A stretch of DNA of 64,000 nt from Winogradskyella endarachnes (GTDB taxonomy: Bacteria > Bacteroidota > Bacteroidia > Flavobacteriales > Flavobacteriaceae), in assembly GCF_009741275.1 (NCBI RefSeq), contig NZ_WOWS01000002.1, positions 1 to 64,000 on the forward strand, given 5' to 3'. The notes beneath the pieces are model-generated. The model was not told where the DNA came from. It saw nothing but the letters and a program-made list of their open reading frames with translations, and ran no database searches. Both the position numbers and the translations under genes were made by a program. Of this stretch, positions 19,221 through 27,518 are shown in pieces; the stretch's first letter is position 1, and each line of letters begins with the position of its first letter.

Positions 19221-19961
19221 ATGAGTATCAAAGAACAAATAAATAAAGATAAACTTCCTCATCATCTAGCCATAATTATGGATGGTAATGGGCGTTGGGC
19301 TAAGCAGCAAGGATTAATTAGAGCTATTGGCCATGAGAACGGAACAAAAGCTGTAAGGCAAACTGTTGAAGCGAGTGCAGAACTTGGTATAAAGAATCTT
19401 ACACTTTATGCATTTTCTACAGAAAACTGGAACCGACCAAAATTAGAGGTTCAAACTCTAATGAAACTTTTGGTTAAATCATTAAAAAAAGAGATTAAAA
19501 CATTACAAGATAATGGCATTAAACTTAATGCTATTGGATGTTTACATGATTTACCTAAAAAAGCGCATACAGAACTATTAGATGTTATTGATAAAACAAA
19601 GAATAATAACAATATGACATTAACCTTAGCATTAAGTTATGGTTCTCGTGAAGAAATTGTTAATGTTATTAAAGAATTGTCAGTTAAAGTTAAAAATAAT
19701 ATAATTTCTTCTGAAAGTATTGACGAATCAATTATTAATAAGCATCTTTACACGCAAAATTTACCAGACGTAGACTTACTTATTCGCACAAGTGGAGAAC
19801 AACGTATTAGTAATTTTTTGCTATGGCAAATAGCCTACGCAGAGTTATATTTTACAGATATTTTATGGCCAGATTTTAAAAAAGAAAATTTATATGAGGC
19901 AATCATAAACTATCAAAACAGAGAACGAAGATTTGGAAAAACAAGCGAACAACTTACCTAA
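19221..19961 (+). CDS. uppS: Isoprenyl transferase (undecaprenyl diphosphate synthase)
   Basis: From ATG 19221 the protein has 246 residues. The catalytic Asp21 sits in IIMDGNGRWAK; YAFSTENW and the C-terminal LLIRTSGEQRISNFLLWQ motif bind the substrates. It makes the C55 lipid carrier for peptidoglycan and other glycans from isopentenyl diphosphate. It lies in a translationally compact run with DUF6089 upstream and bamA downstream, a conserved flavobacterial envelope-biogenesis order. Confidence 0.97.
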   Translation: MSIKEQINKDKLPHHLAIIMDGNGRWAKQQGLIRAIGHENGTKAVRQTVEASAELGIKNLTLYAFSTENWNRPKLEVQTLMKLLVKSLKKEIKTLQDNGIKLNAIGCLHDLPKKAHTELLDVIDKTKNNNNMTLTLALSYGSREEIVNVIKELSVKVKNNIISSESIDESIINKHLYTQNLPDVDLLIRTSGEQRISNFLLWQIAYAELYFTDILWPDFKKENLYEAIINYQNRERRFGKTSEQLT

Positions 19962-19971
19962 TAATTCAGTA

Positions 19972-22512
19972 TTGAAGTCATTTACTAAACTTTTTTGTAC
20001 TGTATTCCTTTTTACAATTTCATTTTACAGTAATGCTCAGGTAGAAGGTGGAGAGACCTATTTAATTAAAGAAATTACCGTAACAGGTAATACTAACTTT
20101 AGTGCACAAACTATTATTGCCTATTCTAAACTTAGAAAGGATGAAGAAATTCAAGTAGGTGGAGAAAAAATTGCAAATGCAGTTAAGACGCTGTGGAAAT
20201 CTAACCTTTTTAGTAGTATTGATATATATGTTACTGATATTGATGGTAGCACAGCTAACTTAGAAATTAACTTAAGTGATTTGCCAGAATTAAAAGACCT
20301 TACAATAGAAGGTATTAAGAAAGGTAAAAAAGATGAAGTTATCGCAGAGAACAAGTTAAAAACTGGTATTAAGGTTACTGAAAACTTAATTTCAACAACA
20401 AAAAATTATTTAACTAATAAGTACAGAAAGAAAGGATTCTTAAATACTAAAGTAAATATTTCAACATCTCAAGTTATAGATTCTGTAGAAAAAGAGCGTG
20501 TAAACATGCGTATAGACATTAATAAGGGAGAAAAAGTAAAAATAAAAGCCATTAATTTTGAAGGTAACGCTAAAATAACAGACAAAAAGCTTCGTAAAGC
20601 AATGAAAAACACGAAGCAAAAAAGTTTAAGTCCGTTAAGAATTTTAAAGCGTTCTAAATATATAGAAGACGATTTTAAAGAAGATTTAGTAAGTGTTGTA
20701 GATTATTATAAGGAGAATGGTTATAGAGATGCCAGAATTATTTCAGATTCTATTTCTTATTTAGATGATAAGACCATTAATTTAGATATTAAAGTAGAAG
20801 AAGGTGAAAAATACACCTTTGGTAAAATTACTTTTGTTGGAAATACAGTATACTCAGACAGGCAATTAGGACTTCTTTTAGGTATTAAAGAAGGTGATAC
20901 TTATAATGGAGTAGAATTACGAGAGCGTATTGCAGATGAAACTAATCCAGATGCTCAAGATATTACTAATGCCTATCAAAATAATGGTTATATGTTCTCT
21001 ACTATAAACCCAGTTGAGGTTAGTGCAGAAGGTAACGTTATAGATATGGAAATCAGAATTTCTGAAGGTAAGCCAGCTTATTTTAATAATGTAACGGTAG
21101 TTGGTAACGATGTCACAAATGATCATGTAATTTACAGAGAGATAAGAACACGTCCAGGTGAGTTATATAGAAAATCTGATATAATTAGAACCATTAGGGA
21201 ATTAGGACAGTTAGGATTTTTTGATGCACAACAAATCGCTCCAAATATTAAAAATCCAAATCCAGTAGATGGAACTTTAGACGTAGAATACTCTGTGGTA
21301 GAACAAGGGTCTAGTCAAATACAACTGCAAGGTGGTTACGGAGGAGGTGGCTTTATAGGTACTTTAGGGTTGTCGTTTAACAACTTTTCAATTAAAAATA
21401 TTTTTAATAAAGAAGCCTATAAACCAGTGCCAAGAGGAGATGGACAAAGTTTGGCACTAAGATTACAAGCTAGTCAATATTTCCAAACTTATAGTTTCTC
21501 GTTTAGTGAGCCATGGTTAGGTGGTAAAAAACCTTACCAAATGTCAACATCATTATCGCATTCTAAGCAGTTTTTATACGATTCCTCAACAGGAGGTGCA
21601 GATAGAGATAGAAGTTTTAATATTACTGGTATAACCTTTGGTTTATCTACAAGACTTTCTAAACCAGATGATTATTTTGTACTATCGCAAGCCTTAAGTT
21701 ATCAGCATTATAATCTAAATAATTACACGACGAGTTTATTTACTTTCGGAGACGGCTTTTCAAATAACCTGTCTTACACAATTGGATTAAGTAGAAATGA
21801 TCTTAGAGTAGATCCAGTTTTCCCAACAGGAGGTTCTAATTTTAGTGTGTCAGCTAAATTCTCATTCCCTTATTCATTAGTTAATGGTGTTGATTACGGA
21901 GAGTTGAGTGAAGAATACGATGGTTTAGATTCTTCTGATGCTGATGATTTTGAACGTATGGGAGAAATTGATCAAGAACGTTACAAGTGGTTAGAATTTT
22001 ATAAAGTAAAATTTAAGGCAGAATGGTATCAGTCATTAACTAAAAAGTTTGTATTAAGACCAAGTATAGAATTTGGGTTTTTGGGTGCATATAACAATGA
22101 TAGAGGTGTTATTCCTTTTGAAAGATTCTTTTTGGGTGGTGACGGCTTAGCTAATTATTCTTTAGATGGTAGAGAAGTAGTTCAGTTACGTGGTTATCCT
22201 AATCAGTCATTATCAGATACAGATGGAGGATCTATTTATAACAAGTTCTCTTTAGAGTTACGTTATCCTATTACACTAGGTGCAGCAGCAAAAATATATG
22301 CTTTATCGTTCTTAGAAGCAGGTAGTTCTGTAAATGAGTTTAAAGATTTTGATCCATTTAATCTTCAGAGATCTGCTGGTTTTGGTTTAAGAATATTTAT
22401 GCCAGCTTTTGGTTTATTGGGTATAGACTTTGGCCATGCGTTTGACGAATCTCCTTATGGAGCAACCGTTAAAAACTGGGAAACTCACTTTATAATCGGT
22501 CAACAATTTTAA
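19972..22512 (+). CDS. bamA: Outer membrane protein assembly factor BamA
   Basis: The open frame starts at TTG 19933 inside uppS; a second TTG at 19972, 10 bases after the uppS stop, leads straight into the signal peptide (KSFTKLFCTVFLFTISFYSN, cleaved after AQ). No ATG precedes the signal peptide, so a TTG start is needed either way. The mature part has five POTRA domains (about 35-435), for example EITVTGNTNFSAQ, INFEGNAKITDKKL and ITFVGNTVYSDRQLG, then a C-terminal 16-strand barrel with VQLRGYPN in the lid-loop region. It inserts beta-barrel proteins into the outer membrane, including SusC-type proteins. It is followed by two OmpH/Skp genes. Confidence 0.95.
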   Translation: MKSFTKLFCTVFLFTISFYSNAQVEGGETYLIKEITVTGNTNFSAQTIIAYSKLRKDEEIQVGGEKIANAVKTLWKSNLFSSIDIYVTDIDGSTANLEINLSDLPELKDLTIEGIKKGKKDEVIAENKLKTGIKVTENLISTTKNYLTNKYRKKGFLNTKVNISTSQVIDSVEKERVNMRIDINKGEKVKIKAINFEGNAKITDKKLRKAMKNTKQKSLSPLRILKRSKYIEDDFKEDLVSVVDYYKENGYRDARIISDSISYLDDKTINLDIKVEEGEKYTFGKITFVGNTVYSDRQLGLLLGIKEGDTYNGVELRERIADETNPDAQDITNAYQNNGYMFSTINPVEVSAEGNVIDMEIRISEGKPAYFNNVTVVGNDVTNDHVIYREIRTRPGELYRKSDIIRTIRELGQLGFFDAQQIAPNIKNPNPVDGTLDVEYSVVEQGSSQIQLQGGYGGGGFIGTLGLSFNNFSIKNIFNKEAYKPVPRGDGQSLALRLQASQYFQTYSFSFSEPWLGGKKPYQMSTSLSHSKQFLYDSSTGGADRDRSFNITGITFGLSTRLSKPDDYFVLSQALSYQHYNLNNYTTSLFTFGDGFSNNLSYTIGLSRNDLRVDPVFPTGGSNFSVSAKFSFPYSLVNGVDYGELSEEYDGLDSSDADDFERMGEIDQERYKWLEFYKVKFKAEWYQSLTKKFVLRPSIEFGFLGAYNNDRGVIPFERFFLGGDGLANYSLDGREVVQLRGYPNQSLSDTDGGSIYNKFSLELRYPITLGAAAKIYALSFLEAGSSVNEFKDFDPFNLQRSAGFGLRIFMPAFGLLGIDFGHAFDESPYGATVKNWETHFIIGQQF

Positions 22513-22651
22513 CTTTGGCACGATATTTTCTATTAGCTAAGTAAGAAATTCATCACTTGTTAAAATTTTTAAGAATATATTTCGTTAAATTTGAAGATTA
22601 GTAATACTAAAAGTGTAAACCTATAGTCTTACAAACAAAAGGTCTCAAAAC

Positions 22652-23764
22652 ATGGAAACAAAAATGATGAAATTCAAAGTTCTTTTTTTATTAATAATAG
22701 GGTTATTGAGCTTTAATGCAAATGCACAACGTGGCGTTAGAATTGGTTACATAGATACAGAGTACATTTTACAAAATGTACCAGAATATAAAGAAGCCAC
22801 TACACAACTTGATAAAAAAGTTCAGAATTGGAAATCTGAGATAGAAACCAAGTTAAATGCTATAGAGCAAAAGAAGAAAGAGTTAGATAACGAAAGTGTT
22901 CTTTTAACTAAAGAATTATATGACGAACGTTTTGAGGATATTACTTTTGAGGAAGCGGAGGTTTTAGATTATCAACAAAAACGATTTGGGCCAAATGGTG
23001 ATTTAATGATTCAAAAGCGTCAGTTAATAGAGCCAATACAAGACCAAATATTCGCTGCAGTTCAAGAAATTGCTGAAACAAAAAAATACGATTTTGTTTT
23101 TGATAAATCAGCAGATGTCGTTATGCTTTATTCTGCAGAACGTTATGATATAAGTGAGCAGGTATTAAGAACAATTACTAGAACTTCAAAAAGATCACAA
23201 GCCAAAAATAAAAAAGAGCGTAAGGAATTAGAAGAAGAAGAGGTGGTGCCAGAAGTAAGCCAAGCCAAAGATGATCGCCAAAAGGCATTAGATGAAAGAA
23301 AAGCTGCTAGAGAAGCTGAATTGGCAGCGAAAAGAGCAGAAAGAGAAAAGGCAATTGAGGATAGAAGAATTGCCCAAGAAGAATTAAAAGAAGCTAGAAG
23401 AGCTGAAGCTGAGGCGCGTCGCCAAAAAGCAGAAGATGCTAGAGAAAATAAAACCGAGACAGAAGAAAAGGCTAAAACGGTTGCAACAGATTCTACGAGC
23501 AAGGTAGTTTCTAAAATAAAAACAGATAGCACTATAGCTAAAGGTAGCGTTGTAAAAGATTCTACAAGTATTAAGAAACCTAAAACGGCAGCAGAAATTG
23601 CAGAAGCTAAACGTCTTAAAAAACTTGAAGAAAGAGCAGCGAGACAAAAAGCGTTAGAAGATAGAAAAGCAAAAATTATAGAACAGCGTAAAAAAGCACG
23701 AGAAGCTCGTGAGGAACAAGTAAGAATAAATGATTCTATTGCAAAAGCAAAGAAGAATGATTAA
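22652..23764 (+). CDS. OmpH/Skp family protein with long charged tail
   Basis: The 370-residue protein (start 22652, or Met 22667) has a signal peptide ending NANAQ and an OmpH/Skp domain at about 30-175 (RIGYIDTEYILQNVPEY). An additional tail of about 190 residues is very rich in Ala/Glu/Lys/Arg (repeated EAELAAKRAE-like units), predicted as a long coiled coil. Ordinary Skp is about 160 residues, so the tail is an extension; it may be a fibrous spacer between outer membrane and cell wall. It lies between bamA and a normal-length skp. TAAATTTG at 22586-22593 may be its -7 element, but no -33 element is at the right distance. Confidence 0.9.
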   Translation: METKMMKFKVLFLLIIGLLSFNANAQRGVRIGYIDTEYILQNVPEYKEATTQLDKKVQNWKSEIETKLNAIEQKKKELDNESVLLTKELYDERFEDITFEEAEVLDYQQKRFGPNGDLMIQKRQLIEPIQDQIFAAVQEIAETKKYDFVFDKSADVVMLYSAERYDISEQVLRTITRTSKRSQAKNKKERKELEEEEVVPEVSQAKDDRQKALDERKAAREAELAAKRAEREKAIEDRRIAQEELKEARRAEAEARRQKAEDARENKTETEEKAKTVATDSTSKVVSKIKTDSTIAKGSVVKDSTSIKKPKTAAEIAEAKRLKKLEERAARQKALEDRKAKIIEQRKKAREAREEQVRINDSIAKAKKND

Positions 23765-23812
23765 AAACAAAAACAACTATTAATTTATAACACACAAATA
23801 CAAATTAGAAAA

Positions 23813-24313
23813 ATGAGAAATTTAAAAACACTTTTATTTGCAGCAGTACTCTTTATTGGAGCGACTAGTTTTACTTCAGCACAAGGAAAAATTGCACATA
23901 TAAACAAGCAAGAGTTAATAAAAGCTATGCCAGAATATGCTACTGCACAGGCAGAAATTGAAAAGTTAGGTAAAACTTACGAGGCAGAAATACAAGGCTC
24001 TTATAAAGAGTTAGATGCTAAGTATAAGCAATACAATGCAGAGGCAGAATCTAAAACTGAAGAAGAAAACCTAGCACGTATGCAAGAGGTTGAAGGTATG
24101 AAACAAAGTTTAGGTCAATACCAACAACAAGCTCAAAAACAATTGCAAGAAAAAGAATTTAATCTTTTAAAGCCAATTGTTGAAAAAGCAGATAATGCAA
24201 TTAAAGCAGTTGCTAAAGCACAAGGTTTTGATTACGTGGTAGATGAAGCTATGCTTATTGTTGCAGAAGGAAAAGACCTTATGGCAGATGTAAAAAAACA
24301 ATTAGGAATGTAA
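23813..24313 (+). CDS. OmpH/Skp family periplasmic chaperone
   Basis: The 166-residue protein has a signal peptide ending TSAQG and the OmpH domain of normal length: KIAHINKQELIKAMPEYA at the core and a long hairpin of Gln/Lys/Glu-rich helices (about 45-120). Skp-type trimers hold unfolded outer-membrane proteins in the periplasm until BamA inserts them. It follows the longer paralogue after 48 bases, and a strong terminator follows 23 bases downstream. Confidence 0.95.
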   Translation: MRNLKTLLFAAVLFIGATSFTSAQGKIAHINKQELIKAMPEYATAQAEIEKLGKTYEAEIQGSYKELDAKYKQYNAEAESKTEEENLARMQEVEGMKQSLGQYQQQAQKQLQEKEFNLLKPIVEKADNAIKAVAKAQGFDYVVDEAMLIVAEGKDLMADVKKQLGM

Positions 24314-24336
24314 TTCTAATTAAAATATATCATTTG

Positions 24337-24371
24337 AAAGTCGCTTATTTATAAGCGACTTTTTATTTTTG
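24337..24371 (+). terminator. Intrinsic terminator after skp
   Basis: AAAGTCGCTTAT (24337-24348) pairs with 24351-24362, followed by TTTATTTTT. The T-run overlaps TATTTTTG (24364-24371), a possible -7 element for murI just downstream. Confidence 0.9.
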
Positions 24372-24376
24372 TGTTA

Positions 24377-25156
24377 ATGAGTAAAAGACCTATAGGCATT
24401 TTCGATTCTGGTATTGGAGGTACATCTATCTTCCATGAAATCCATACACTTCTTCCTAATGAAAACTGTATTTATTTAGCAGATAGTAAAAATGCACCTT
24501 ATGGTAATAAATCTAAAAAAGATATTCTAAAACTTAGCATTAAAAATACAGAGTTATTAATTAATAAAGGTTGTAAAATTATTGTTGTAGCCTGTAATAC
24601 AGCTACAACAAATGCTATTGATTATCTAAGAGAAAATTATAAACTGCCATTTGTTGGTATTGAGCCAGCCATAAAACCCGCAGCATTAAATACACAAACT
24701 AAAGCCATTGGTATATTAGCAACTAAAGGGACGTTAAGCAGTCAGTTATTTCATAAAACAACCGATTTATATGCTTCAGGTATTAAGGTAATTGAGCAAG
24801 TTGGTGAAGGTATTGTGCCATTAATAGAATCTGGTAAATTAGATTCTAAAGAGATGTACCTGCTTTTAAAAACGTATTTAAAGCCAATGCTAGAGCAAAA
24901 TATAGATTATTTAGTGTTAGGTTGTACCCATTACCCATATCTTGTTCCTATGCTCTCTAAAATGCTCCCAGACACGGTTAAGATTATAGATTCTGGCTTA
25001 GCAGTTGCAAAACAAACAAAGTCTATATTAACGTCTAATGCTCTATTAAATGAATATGCTAATAAACCAACTATCAAGTTATATTCAAATGGAGAGATTG
25101 CTATTTTAAATTCAATTTTAGAAAATAAGTTTAACAGCTTTTATTTAGACTTTTAG
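24377..25156 (+). CDS. murI: Glutamate racemase
   Basis: The frame opens at GTG 24371, but ATG 24377 (MSKRPIGIFDSG) is the family start, giving 259 residues. It interconverts L- and D-glutamate for peptidoglycan. The two catalytic cysteines are in VACNTATTNA (near residue 73) and GCTHYPYL (near 183); DSGIGG and NAPYGNKS are substrate-site motifs. It closes the envelope-biogenesis run uppS-bamA-skp-murI. Confidence 0.97.
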   Translation: MSKRPIGIFDSGIGGTSIFHEIHTLLPNENCIYLADSKNAPYGNKSKKDILKLSIKNTELLINKGCKIIVVACNTATTNAIDYLRENYKLPFVGIEPAIKPAALNTQTKAIGILATKGTLSSQLFHKTTDLYASGIKVIEQVGEGIVPLIESGKLDSKEMYLLLKTYLKPMLEQNIDYLVLGCTHYPYLVPMLSKMLPDTVKIIDSGLAVAKQTKSILTSNALLNEYANKPTIKLYSNGEIAILNSILENKFNSFYLDF

Positions 25157-25193
25157 TAAGGTTTTAGTTTCAAATCTTACTAACTCTGTATGA

Positions 25194-25541
25194 CAGACAT
25201 TACTTTTTGTATATAATGCTAATTCTGGTAAATTAAATACTTTGTTTGATGCTGTACATAAACTCTTTAGTCCTTCTACATATCAATGCAGTTTATGTGC
25301 ATTAACACATGATGTATTCTGGGAAAATAAAACATGGAAAAATTTTAGACTTCAAACCAATTTTGAAATGGTGTTTTACCATAAAAACGAATTTGAAGCT
25401 AAGTTTTGTAAAGTAGACGTAGCGTACCCAATTATTTTAAAACTAGAAAATAATAAGCTTACAACAGTTTTAATTGCTGAAGTTTTAAATGAAATTACAA
25501 GTATTGAAGCGTTAATAGAAAGAATAAACTCTCGTATTTAA
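25194..25541 (+). CDS. Small Cys-containing protein, start codon unclear (possible frameshift)
   Basis: A TTG at 25242 gives 99 residues, but coding-like sequence in the same frame extends upstream to an in-frame TGA at 25191-25193 (TLLFVYNANSGKLNTLFD). That segment resembles the start of a small flavobacterial family of unknown function with the CSLCALTHDVF motif (two Cys, about 20 residues further on). No ATG, GTG or TTG occurs in the extension. An ATG at 25190 lies one base out of frame, so a 1-base change here or in the sequence may have broken the start. The CxxC pair may bind metal. The family's function is not known to me; the start coordinate given is the limit of the open frame. Confidence 0.5.
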   Translation, partial: QTLLFVYNANSGKLNTLFDAVHKLFSPSTYQCSLCALTHDVFWENKTWKNFRLQTNFEMVFYHKNEFEAKFCKVDVAYPIILKLENNKLTTVLIAEVLNEITSIEALIERINSRI

Positions 25542-25543
25542 AC

Positions 25544-26059
25544 TTATTCTTTAAACCAGCTAGAGTACTTTATATAGTTGTTTGCAATTCGGTCAATTTC
25601 ACCTGAAATAAGTTCTTTACTAATATCTTTTACTTTTGTAGCAGGTACACCAGCATATATACTCCCAGATTCTACATGTGTATTTTTTGTTACCACAGCA
25701 CCTGCTGCAATAATACTATTGCTCTCCACAACGCAATCATCCATAATAATACTTCCCATACCAACCAGAACATTATCTTTAATTGTGCAACCATGTACAA
25801 GGGCATTGTGTCCTATAGAAACATTGTTGCCAATTGTTGTTGGTGATTTTTGGTAAGTAGCATGGATAACTGCACCATCTTGTATATTTACCTTATTGCC
25901 TATTTTAATAAAATGAACATCACCTCTAATTACGGCATTAAACCAAACACTACATTGTTTACCCATTGAAACGTCACCAACAATTGTTGCGTTTTCTGCT
26001 ACATAGCAATCATCTGGTATTTGAGGAGAGTTACCTCTAACGGTTTTTATTACTGGCAT
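25544..26059 (-). CDS. Gamma-carbonic anhydrase-like hexapeptide protein
   Basis: The 171-residue protein is a left-handed beta-helix made of hexapeptide repeats (VAENATIVGDVSMG through VVTKNTHVESGSIYAG). Family zinc ligands are present as His in RGDVHFIKIG, the AVIHATY segment and IGHNALVHGC. The YrdA/PaaY-type members bind zinc; carbonic anhydrase activity is shown for only some, so the reaction is inferred. It is convergent with the small gene to its left, with only 2 bases between the stops, so neither has room for a classical terminator. Confidence 0.9.
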   Translation of the reverse strand: MPVIKTVRGNSPQIPDDCYVAENATIVGDVSMGKQCSVWFNAVIRGDVHFIKIGNKVNIQDGAVIHATYQKSPTTIGNNVSIGHNALVHGCTIKDNVLVGMGSIIMDDCVVESNSIIAAGAVVTKNTHVESGSIYAGVPATKVKDISKELISGEIDRIANNYIKYSSWFKE

Positions 26060-26191
26060 AATTTTTTTTCTTACAAAACGGTTTGAATTAAACTCTAAAT
26101 TTAAGCTAATGATAGTGCAAAATTTTCATGTCATTAGTCTATATTAAAGATAAAATGAAAAATTAGAATTAAAGAATTTTTTGTATAAAAA

Positions 26192-26216
26192 AAGAGCAGC
26201 ACTAGGTGCTACTCTT
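26192..26216 (-). terminator. Intrinsic terminator of rpsU
   Basis: AAGAG/CTCTT and AGCAC/GTGCT stems (26192-26216) around a TAG loop. On the minus strand this is followed by a run of seven U. It lies 27 bases after the rpsU stop. Confidence 0.75.
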
Positions 26217-26243
26217 CAATCTTATTTTATAATAGAGAAAAGA

Positions 26244-26438
26244 CTATACGTTTTCTGCGTCTCTTAAACCTTGTATGTATTCAGCTTTCTGAATTTCTCT
26301 TCTTCTCTTAACAGAAGGCTTAGTGAAATAACGAGATTCTCTAAGGTTTTGCATAATTTGCACATTTCTGTGTTTACGCTTGTAACGCTTAAGTGCACGT
26401 TCTATATTTTCTCCTTCTTTGATTTCGATTTTAATCAT
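26244..26438 (-). CDS. rpsU: 30S ribosomal protein S21
   Basis: From the Met at 26436-26438 the protein has 64 residues with the S21 signature (MIKIEIKEGENIERALKRYK, then RKHRNVQ and FTKPSVKRRREIQKAEY). The open frame extends to 26471, but that part does not match the family. Lys/Arg content is high, as expected for a small-subunit protein. It is preceded by a TATATTTG promoter element and followed by a terminator, so it is a single-gene unit. Confidence 0.97.
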   Translation of the reverse strand: MIKIEIKEGENIERALKRYKRKHRNVQIMQNLRESRYFTKPSVKRRREIQKAEYIQGLRDAENV

Positions 26439-26479
26439 TATCGATATATTTTTGTTAACTAATTCTTGCAAATGGTCGG

Positions 26480-26487
26480 CAAATATA
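26480..26487 (-). promoter_or_regulatory. Predicted -7 promoter element of rpsU
   Basis: TATATTTG on the minus strand is an exact match to TAnnTTTG and sits about 42 bases upstream of the rpsU start. No clear TTG -33 partner is seen at the right distance. Confidence 0.55.
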
Positions 26488-26538
26488 GGCTAACTATTTG
26501 AAAATAAAAAATTAATTCCTTATTTTAGATAATTATTT

Positions 26539-27402
26539 TTATCCTAAATATGTTTTTAAGATTTTACTCTTACTTGCATGTCTTAGTCTTCTAATTCCTT
26601 TTTCTCTAATTTGTCTAACTCTTTCTCTAGTTAAATCGTAAATACTTCCAATTTCTTCTAGTGTCATTGGTGGTTGATCACCTATACCAAAGTTTAAGCG
26701 AATTACATCACTTTCCTTTTGTGTTAAAGTCTCTAGTGCACGTTCTACCTCTGTGTTTAAAGATTCTTTCATTAAATCTTTATCAGGTCTTGGTGATTCA
26801 CCAGAACTAACAACGTCGTAAAGACTAAACGTTTCTCCATCCTTTAATGGTGCATCCATTGATAAGTGACGTCCGGAGTTTTTCATAGATTGTTTAACCT
26901 CGCGTTCGCTTATATCTAACTCACGTGCAATTTCATCTGCATTCGGTGGTCTTTGGTTTATTTGCTCTAAGTGAGAAAACGCCTTGTTAATCTTGTTAAT
27001 AGTACCAATTTTATTTAATGGCAAACGTACAATACGAGATTGTTCTGCTAAAGCTTGTAAAATAGCTTGTCTAATCCACCATACAGCATAAGAAATAAAC
27101 TTAAAACCTCTAGTTTCATCAAAACGTTTTGCTGCCTTTACTAAACCAGCATTACCTTCATTAATTAAATCTGGTAATTTTAATCCTTGATTTTGGTATT
27201 GTTTTGCAACAGATACAACAAACCTTAAGTTGGCTGTTGTTAATTTATCTAATGCTGCTTGATCACCGTTTCTGATTAGTTGTGCTAATTCCACCTCTTC
27301 ATCAGCTGTTATCAACGGAATCTTACTGATATCTTGTAAGTACTTATCTAAAGATTTATCTTCTCTGTTGGTAACCTGCTTGGTGATTTTTAACTGCCTC
27401 AT
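26539..27402 (-). CDS. rpoD: Primary RNA polymerase sigma factor (RpoD/SigA type)
   Basis: The 287-residue protein is a group 1 sigma factor of the short Bacteroidota type: region 1.1 is missing. Regions in order are 1.2 ([20 protein letters not shown]), 2 with [20 protein letters not shown] and WWIRQAI, 3, and 4.2 with [19 protein letters not shown]. It directs transcription from the TAnnTTTG promoters seen elsewhere in this window. Start ATG is clear ([18 protein letters not shown]). Confidence 0.97.
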   Translation of the reverse strand: MRQLKITKQVTNREDKSLDKYLQDISKIPLITADEEVELAQLIRNGDQAALDKLTTANLRFVVSVAKQYQNQGLKLPDLINEGNAGLVKAAKRFDETRGFKFISYAVWWIRQAILQALAEQSRIVRLPLNKIGTINKINKAFSHLEQINQRPPNADEIARELDISEREVKQSMKNSGRHLSMDAPLKDGETFSLYDVVSSGESPRPDKDLMKESLNTEVERALETLTQKESDVIRLNFGIGDQPPMTLEEIGSIYDLTRERVRQIREKGIRRLRHASKSKILKTYLG

Positions 27403-27518
27403 ATATCCTTTTTAATATTTAGTGAACCTACATTATAACGGAATATTTTAAATTTCCAAATTATTTATTAAATATTAACTTGTTTTTGTGAAATAATTGC
27501 AATTTTGTCGTTTAACGG

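Noticed and set aside
22586..22593. Promoter of the long ompH gene
   Set aside because: TAAATTTG matches the -7 element, but the nearest upstream TTG is 26 bases away, so it was not listed as a separate feature.
23143..23647. Minus-strand Ser/Phe-rich reading frames opposite the long OmpH gene
   Set aside because: Their composition is the mirror of the Lys/Glu/Ala-rich coiled coil on the plus strand and shows no gene features.
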